Source: CADEEN01 sp963740395 (GTDB lineage Bacteria; Pseudomonadota; Gammaproteobacteria; Burkholderiales; Burkholderiaceae_C). Taken from it: a stretch of 64,000 nucleotides of DNA. Below, in pieces: positions 57,957-64,000 of this stretch. The DNA lies in contig CAVUEP010000019.1 of NCBI GenBank assembly GCA_963740395.1, forward strand, positions 1-64,000, given 5' to 3'. How positions within the stretch are numbered: position 1 is the stretch's first letter; each line of letters opens with the position of its first letter. The notes under the pieces are model-generated. The model did not search any database. It saw only the letters and a program-made list of their open reading frames with translations, and was not told where the DNA came from. The position numbers and the translations under genes were made by a program.

Positions 57957-59234
57957 ACACCGCTGATCCTGTTTACCACGCTGTTCCTCTTCATGGCGAT
58001 GGGCATGCCGGTGGCCATTTGCCTCGGGTTGTCGAGCCTTCTGACCATCATCTTCTTCGGCCAGGACTCGCTGGCCAGCCTGTCGATCAAGCTGTACGAG
58101 ACCAGCGAACACTACACGCTGATGTCGATTCCTTTCTTCATCCTGGCCGGCGCGATGATGAGCACCGGCGGCGTGGCCAAGCGCATGGTCCGTTTCGCGA
58201 TCGCCGCGGTCGGCCACCTGCGTGGCGGCTTGGCGATCGCCAGCGTGCTGGCGTGCACGCTGTTCGCGGCGGTTTCCGGATCGAGCCCGGCGACCGTCGT
58301 CGCCATCGGCTCGATCGTCATCGCCGGCATGGTCAAGAGCGGCTACCCCAAGGAATTCGCCGCCGGCGTGATCTGCAATGCCGGCACGCTCGGGATCCTG
58401 ATCCCGCCGTCGATCGTGATGGTCGTCTATGCAGCGGTCACGAACGTGTCGGTCGGACGCATGTTCATGGCCGGCGTGATACCCGGCCTGCTGCTGGCCT
58501 TGATGCTCGCGCTGGCCGTGTGGTGGCGCGCCGGCAAGCTGACGCTGACGCGCGGCGAGAGGGCCTCCACGCGCGAGGTGCTGGTCGCATTCAAGGATTC
58601 GATCTGGGGCCTGGCGCTGCTGGCGATCATCATGGGCGGCATCTACGGCGGCATCTTCACGCCGACCGAGGCGGCGGCAGTCGCCGCGGTCTATGCGACC
58701 TTCGTGGCCGTGGCGGTGTATCGCGACATCGGCGTCAAGCAGTTGCCCGAGGTGCTGATGGACGCCGGCAAGACCACGGTCATGTTGATGTTCATCATCG
58801 CCAATGCGCTGTTGTTCGCCCATGTGCTGACGACCGAACGGATCCCTCAGACGATCGCCGAGGCCATCGTCGGTGCCGGCATGGCGCCGTGGATGTTCCT
58901 GCTCGTGGTCAACATCATCCTGCTGGTTGCCGGCAATTTCATGGAGCCGACCGGCATCATCCTGATCCTGGCGCCGATCTTCTTCCCGATCGCCACCGAA
59001 CTGGGCATCGACCCGATTCACCTGGGCATCATCATGGTCGTCAACATGGAGATCGGCATGATCACGCCGCCCGTGGGGCTCAACCTGTTCGTCACCAGCG
59101 GCATCACCGGCATGAACCTGGTGCAGGTGACGCGGGCGGCATTGCCGTGGCTGACGATCCTGTTGGTCTTCCTGGTGATGATCACCTATATCCCGCAGAT
59201 CACCTTGTTCCTGCCGCAGCTGATCTTCGATTGA
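57953..59234 (+). CDS. dctM: TRAP transporter large permease (one indel)
   Basis: A 426-residue DctM with about twelve membrane helices, for example IPFFILAGAMMSTGGVAKRM, GSSPATVVAIGSIVIAGM and PVGLNLFVTSGITGMNL. The start is GTG at 57953, overlapping the dctQ stop (GTGA). An extra G near 57962 shifts VNT from LILFTTLFLFMAMGMPVAI. DctM is the ion-coupled translocating subunit. Confidence 0.9.
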
Positions 59235-59282
59235 GTGCAGACAGAGGGCGGGTGAGGGCCACAACCGCCGCGTGTCTGCGGC

Positions 59283-60374
59283 TCAGGTGGTCTTGGAAAT
59301 CGAGATCGTCGGGAATTTCGAGCTGAAGTCCTTCGCCTTGGCGGCGATCTTCACCGCCATCTGCCGCGCCACGGTCTTGTAGATCGCCGCGATCTCGCCG
59401 TCGGGCTCGCTGACGACGCTGGGCCGGCCGGCGTCGGCCTGCTCGCGGATCGACAGGTTCAGCGGCAGCGCGCCGAGGTAGTCGACACCGTACTGCTCGG
59501 CCATCTTCCTGCCGCCGTCGGCGCCGAAGATGTGCTCGACATGGCCGCAACTCGAACAGACATGCACGGCCATGTTCTCGACGATGCCCAGGATCGGCAC
59601 GCCGACCTTCTCGAACATCTTCAGGCCCTTCTTGGCGTCCAGGAGGGCGATGTCCTGCGGCGTGGTGACGATCACGACCCCGGTCAGCGGCACCTTCTGC
59701 GACAGCGTCAGCTGAATGTCGCCGGTGCCCGGTGGCATGTCGACGATCAGGTAGTCGAGATCGCTCCAGTTCGTCTGCCGCAGCAGTTGCTCGAGCGCCT
59801 GCGTCACCATCGGGCCGCGCCAGATCATCGGGTTGTCGGCGTCGACCAGGAAGCCGATCGACATCACCTGCACGCCGTAATTGCTCATCGGCTCCATGGT
59901 CTGGCCGTCGGCACTCTCGGGCCGGCCCTCGATCCCCATCATCATCGGCTGGCTCGGGCCATAGATGTCGGCGTCCAGGATGCCCACCGAGGCGCCCTCG
60001 GCCGCCAGCGCCAGGGCCAGGTTGACCGCCGTCGTGCTCTTGCCCACGCCGCCCTTGCCCGAGGCCACCGCGACGATGTTCTTGACCTTGGGCATCAGCT
60101 GCACACCGCGCTGCACCGCATGGGCAACGATCTTCGTGCTCAGGTTGACGCTGACGTTCTCGACGCCGGGCAGCGTGCGCACCGCAGCGATCAAGGCCTT
60201 GCGCAGGGTCGGCAGCTGACTCTTGGCCGGGTAGCCGAGCTCGACATCGAAGGCGACGTCGCCGCCCTCGACCTTCAGGTTCTTCAGCTGTTTGGCGGAC
60301 ACGAAGTCCTTGCCGGTATTGGGATCGATGACCGACTTCAGGGCGTCGGTGACGGTGGCTTCGGTGAGGCTCAT
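59283..60374 (-). CDS. apbC: Iron-sulfur cluster carrier ATPase ApbC/Mrp
   Basis: A 363-residue Mrp protein. An N-terminal MIP18-like domain (VTDALKSVIDPNTGKDFV) is followed by the deviant Walker A SGKGGVGKST, DADIYGPSQP and the cluster-binding VCSSCGH (CxxC). It stores and delivers iron-sulfur clusters. It is divergent from metG over 60 bases, a common neighbourhood in Proteobacteria. Confidence 0.95.
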   Translation of the reverse strand: MSLTEATVTDALKSVIDPNTGKDFVSAKQLKNLKVEGGDVAFDVELGYPAKSQLPTLRKALIAAVRTLPGVENVSVNLSTKIVAHAVQRGVQLMPKVKNIVAVASGKGGVGKSTTAVNLALALAAEGASVGILDADIYGPSQPMMMGIEGRPESADGQTMEPMSNYGVQVMSIGFLVDADNPMIWRGPMVTQALEQLLRQTNWSDLDYLIVDMPPGTGDIQLTLSQKVPLTGVVIVTTPQDIALLDAKKGLKMFEKVGVPILGIVENMAVHVCSSCGHVEHIFGADGGRKMAEQYGVDYLGALPLNLSIREQADAGRPSVVSEPDGEIAAIYKTVARQMAVKIAAKAKDFSSKFPTISISKTT

Positions 60375-60434
60375 GGATGGACTGCAGGAAGTGAATGCGC
60401 AAGTCTAGGGCCTGCGGCCTCCTAGAATCCCCCC

Positions 60435-62480
60435 ATGCCACGCAAGCTCTTCGTCACCACCGCCCTGCCCTACGCCAACGCGCCGTTCCACATCGGCCAC
60501 ATGATGGAGTACATCCAGGCCGACATCTGGGTGCGGTTCCAGCGCATGCAGGGCCACGAAGTGCACTTCGTCTGCGCCGACGACGCCCATGGCGCAGCGA
60601 TCATGATCGCCGCCGACAAGGCCGGGCAAGACGCCGCAGGAATTCGTGGCCGAGATCGCCGCCGGCCGCCAGCAGTACCTCGACGGTTTTCACATCGGCT
60701 TCGACAACTGGCACTCGACCGACGGGCCCGAGAACCATGCGCTGGCGCAGGACATCTACCGCGCGCTGCGCAAGCAGGGCCTGATCGCCGAACGCACGAT
60801 CGAGCAGTTCTTCGACCCGGTGAAGTCGATGTTCCTGCCCGACCGCTACATCAAGGGCGAATGCCCGAAGTGCGGCGCCAAGGACCAGTACGGCGACAAC
60901 TGCGACGTCTGCGGCGCGGTCTATGCGCCCACCGAGCTGAAGAACCCGTACTCGGCGCTCAGCGGCGCCACGCCGGTGCTGAAGTCCAGCGTGCATTACT
61001 TCTTCCAGCTCAGCGCGTCGCGCTGCGTCGAGTTCCTGCAGCAATGGACCGCGGCGCCCGACCGCCTGCAGCCCGAGGTGCTGAACAAGATCCGCGAATG
61101 GTTCGCCGCCGACGACGCCGGCCATGTGACGCTGTCGGACTGGGACATCAGCCGCGACGCGCCCTACTTCGGCATCCGCATCCCCGACACCGACGACAAG
61201 TACTTCTACGTCTGGCTCGACGCGCCGGTGGGCTACCTGGCGTCGCTGAAGAACTACTTCGGCAAGCAGCAGGCGGCGACTTCGACGCCTTCATGGCCGA
61301 CCCGGACGTCGAGCAGATTCACTTCATCGGCAAGGACATCAGCTACTTCCACACCCTGTTCTGGCCGGCGATGCTGCACTTCAGCGGCCGCAAGACGCCC
61401 GACAAGGTCTTCGTGCACGGCTTCATCACGGTCGGCGGCGACAAGATGAGCAAGAGCCGCGGCACCGGCATCTCGCCGCTGCGCTACCTCGAACTCGGCC
61501 TGAACGCCGAGTGGCTGCGCTACTACATCGCCGCCAAGCTGAACGGTCGGGTCGAAGACATCGACTTCAACCCCGAGGACTTCTCGGCACGCGTCAACAG
61601 CGACCTGGTCGGCAAGTACATCAACATCGCCAGCCGCGCCGCCGGTTTCCTCGCCAAGCGCTTCGGCGGCCGGCTGTCGGGCGACCTCGGCGTCGAGGGC
61701 CGCACGCTGCTCGACACGCTGCGCAGCCACAGCGCCGCCCTGCACGAGCTGTACGAGGAGCGCGAGTTCGGCAAGGCCCTGCGCGAAGTGATGCTGCTGG
61801 CCGACCGCGTGAATGAATACGTCGACCAGCACAAGCCCTGGGAGCTGGCCAAGCAAGACGGCATGGAGCGCGCCCTGCACGACGTGTGCAGCGTCTGCAT
61901 CGAGGCCTTCCGCCTGCTGACGATTTACCTCAAGCCGGTGATGCCGGCACTGGCCGAGAAGGTCGAGGCGTTTCTGCAGGTGCAGCCGCTGGCCTGGGCC
62001 GATGCCGAGCGCGCCTTGGGCGCACACAGCATCGGCGACTACCAGCACCTGATGCAGCGCGTCGACCCGAAGGTGCTCGACGCCTTGCTCGAAGCCCCCG
62101 CCGCGGCGCCGGCCCTGCCAGGCGGCGAAGCATTGGCGGCCGAGATCAAGATCGACGATTTCGCCAAGGTCGATCTGCGCATTGCCAAGATCGTCAATGC
62201 CGAACTGGTCGAGGGCAGCGACAAGCTGCTGCGGCTGACGCTGGACGTCGGCGAGGGCAGGACGCGCAACGTCTTCTCCGGCATCAAGTCCGCCTACCAG
62301 CCCGCCGACCTGATCGGCAAGCTGACCGTGGTGGTCGCCAACCTGGCGCCGCGCAAGATGAAGTTCGGCCTCAGCGAGGGCATGGTGCTGGCCGCCAGCC
62401 ACGCCGACGAGAAGGCGAATCCGGGCCTGTATGTGCTCGAACCCTGGCCGGGCGCGGTGCCGGGCCTGCGCGTGCGTTGA
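60435..62480 (+). CDS. metG: Methionyl-tRNA synthetase (two compensating indels)
   Basis: Charges tRNA-Met. The class I motifs FHIGH and KMSKS are present, with the zinc knuckle CPKCGAKDQYGDNCDVCG between them and a C-terminal EMAP/Trbp111-type tRNA-binding domain (IDDFAKVDLRIAKIVNAE). An extra G near 60626 and a lost G near 61272 shift residues 65-279, but the frame is recovered, giving 681 residues. Start ATG at 60435. Confidence 0.94.
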   Translation: MPRKLFVTTALPYANAPFHIGHMMEYIQADIWVRFQRMQGHEVHFVCADDAHGAAIMIAADKAGQDAAGIRGRDRRRPPAVPRRFSHRLRQLALDRRAREPCAGAGHLPRAAQAGPDRRTHDRAVLRPGEVDVPARPLHQGRMPEVRRQGPVRRQLRRLRRGLCAHRAEEPVLGAQRRHAGAEVQRALLLPAQRVALRRVPAAMDRGARPPAARGAEQDPRMVRRRRRRPCDAVGLGHQPRRALLRHPHPRHRRQVLLRLARRAGGLPGVAEELLRQAAGGDFDAFMADPDVEQIHFIGKDISYFHTLFWPAMLHFSGRKTPDKVFVHGFITVGGDKMSKSRGTGISPLRYLELGLNAEWLRYYIAAKLNGRVEDIDFNPEDFSARVNSDLVGKYINIASRAAGFLAKRFGGRLSGDLGVEGRTLLDTLRSHSAALHELYEEREFGKALREVMLLADRVNEYVDQHKPWELAKQDGMERALHDVCSVCIEAFRLLTIYLKPVMPALAEKVEAFLQVQPLAWADAERALGAHSIGDYQHLMQRVDPKVLDALLEAPAAAPALPGGEALAAEIKIDDFAKVDLRIAKIVNAELVEGSDKLLRLTLDVGEGRTRNVFSGIKSAYQPADLIGKLTVVVANLAPRKMKFGLSEGMVLAASHADEKANPGLYVLEPWPGAVPGLRVR

Positions 62481-62626
62481 CTCCCCGGGTTCAATGGAGC
62501 TCAAACTACCTCGCCCCGCCCGCGCCTGGCCGTCATCGCGCCGCAGGCGTTTCATGACGCGGCGCCACCACTGCGGGCCTCCTGCGACGACGGTCCTGAA
62601 CCCGTTGTCTCGTACCAGGAGGTTGC

Positions 62627-64000
62627 ATGTTCCCGAGTCAGTTCCACCCTTTCCGACCCCGTCTCTTTGACGCGCTGCGCGGCTACGACCGCCACCGCGC
62701 GTTGGCCGACATCGGCGCCGGCATCACCGTCGGCGTCGTCGCCCTGCCGCTGGCGATGGCCTTTGCGATCGCCGCGGGCCTCAAGCCCGAGCAAGGCATC
62801 ATCACCGCCATCGTCGCCGGCTTCCTGATCTCGGCGCTGGGCGGCTCGAACGTGCAGATCGGCGGGCCGGCGGGCGCCTTCATCGTCATCGTCTACGGCA
62901 TCGTCGCAGCGCTACGGCCTGACCAACCTGCTGATCTCGACCGCGCTGGCCGGCGTGCTGCTGTTCGCGCTGGGCCTGTTCAAGCTCGGCGCGCTGGTGC
63001 GCTACATCCCGGTGCACGATCATCATCGGCTTCACCAACGGCATCGCCGTGCTGATCGCCCTGTCGCAGCTCAAGGACCTGCTCGGCCTGTCGATCGAGA
63101 AGATGCCGGCCGACTTCTTCTCGCAGATCGGCGCACTGGCCGCGCACCTCGACAGCTTCAACCCCTACGCCTTCGCCATCGGCGTGGCCTGCGTCGGCGG
63201 GCTGTTCCTGTGGCCGCGGCTGTTCGCGGGCGCCACGCTGCCGAGCCGCCTGGCCGAGGTCAGTTCGCTGAAGACGGTTTCGCGCGTGCCGGGGCCGGTG
63301 GTGGCCCTGGTGTCGATGACGCTGGTGGCCTGGTGGTTCGCACTGCCGGTCGAGACCATCGGCTCGCGCTTCGGCGGCATTCCGCGCACCCTGCCTGACC
63401 TCGCGCTGCCGCCGTTCTCGTGGGACAGCGCCAAGCAGCTGCTGATTCCGACCGTGACGATCGCGCTGCTCGGCGCCATCGAATCGCTGCTGTGCGCCCG
63501 CATCGCCGACAACCTGACCGACCTGCCGCGCCACGACCCGAACCAGGAGCTGATGGCGCAGGGCGTGGCCAACATGGTCAGCCCGTTGTTCGGCGGCATG
63601 CCCGCCACCGGCACCATCGCCCGCAGCGTGACCAATGTGCGTGCCGGCGCCACCACGCCGGTCGCCGGCATCGTGCACGCGGTCACGTTGCTGCTGATCG
63701 TGCTGATCGCCGCCCCGCTGGCACTGCACGTGCCGCTGGCCGCGTTGGCCGGCATCCTGCTGTTCGTGGCCTGGAACATGGGCGAGTGGCACGAGTTCGC
63801 GCGCCTGAAGCATTTCAGCGCCCCCTACCGCACCATCCTGCTCGGCACCTTCTTCCTCACCGTGGTCTTCGACCTCATGGTGGCTGTGCAGGTGGGCCTG
63901 GTGCTGGCCTGCGTGTTCTTCATCTACCGCATGAGCACGCTGTTCAGCGTCAAGCCGCACGACGGTATCGAGTTGCCCGCCGGCGTGCAGGTGTTCGAGC
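62627..64000 (+). CDS. SulP-family anion transporter, 3' end beyond window (two indels)
   Basis: The visible 457 residues form the membrane domain of a SulP/SLC26 transporter: ALADIGAGITVGVVALPLAMAFA with the first-helix signature, GGSNVQIGGPAGAFIVIVYGI, and IESLLCARIADNLTD followed by GQGVANM-like MAQGVANMVSPLFGGMPATG. Extra bases near 62913 and 63019 break the frame. AGGAGG precedes the ATG at 62627. The C-terminal STAS domain, if present, lies beyond the edge. Sulfate or bicarbonate is the likely substrate. Confidence 0.9.

Overview
The window is GC-rich, densely coded bacterial chromosome. Gene content and order (smc-zipA-ligA, dapC-dapD-pilU-dapE-prmB, an FdhABC-type formate dehydrogenase locus with DUF3305/DUF3306, lexA with CTG-N10-CAG boxes) point to a betaproteobacterium of the order Burkholderiales, probably the Rubrivivax/Leptothrix/Methylibium side. 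This is inferred from gene families and order, not from a database search. I see no phage, insertion sequence, CRISPR array, tRNA or rRNA. No gene-free stretch exceeds 300 bases; the longest, 56024-56314, holds a promoter and operator.

Layout. 1-4501: a TPR / ExbB / ExbD / ExbD / AgmX-like energy-transduction operon. 4505-8431: a LolD-like ABC ATPase divergent from the esterase tesA, a trypsin-like protease, a transglutaminase-like protein and a methyltransferase. 8538-15043: a FecR/DUF6600-type secreted protein, def, then ROK kinase, ligA and zipA. 15131-20759: smc, queF overlapping a SET-domain protein, and a secreted metallo-beta-lactamase-fold enzyme. 20811-29203: a tightly coupled run dapC-dapD-pilU-dapE-prmB-alcohol dehydrogenase-ABC-F ATPase. 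29211-33242: a DUF3482 GTPase with its DUF2868 membrane partner, and an asparaginase. 33299-34313: lexA and a helix-hairpin-helix protein behind two SOS boxes. 34397-41198: mixed metabolic and unknown genes, including a split chromate transporter and rlmB. 41388-45385: acs (with a ghost copy of its 3' end next to it), a UPF0114 membrane protein, dcd and an Mpo1-like protein. 45395-56023: a minus-strand formate dehydrogenase locus (catalytic, iron-sulfur and cytochrome b subunits, FdhD, TorD-type chaperone, polyferredoxin, small Tat and lipoprotein partners). 56315-59234: a TRAP transporter dctP-dctQ-dctM with an intrinsic terminator after dctP. 59283-64000: apbC, metG and a SulP anion transporter running off the end.

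A feature that affects reading of the whole window: about 20 genes, many of them essential (def, ligA, zipA, dapD, dapE, metG, acs), are broken by single-base insertions or, less often, deletions, sometimes in compensating pairs, while the protein sequence on both sides stays normal. Correcting them restores lengths divisible by three. I treat these as errors in the consensus sequence, not as pseudogenes, and annotate each gene over its full inferred span.

Together the window mixes housekeeping (lysine/diaminopimelate synthesis, replication and division, translation factors), respiratory formate oxidation with its maturation system, envelope energy transduction, and transport. No mobile island is evident. 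The least understood parts are the DUF2868/DUF3482 GTPase pair, the SET protein beside queF, the ExbBD/AgmX operon and the acs ghost.
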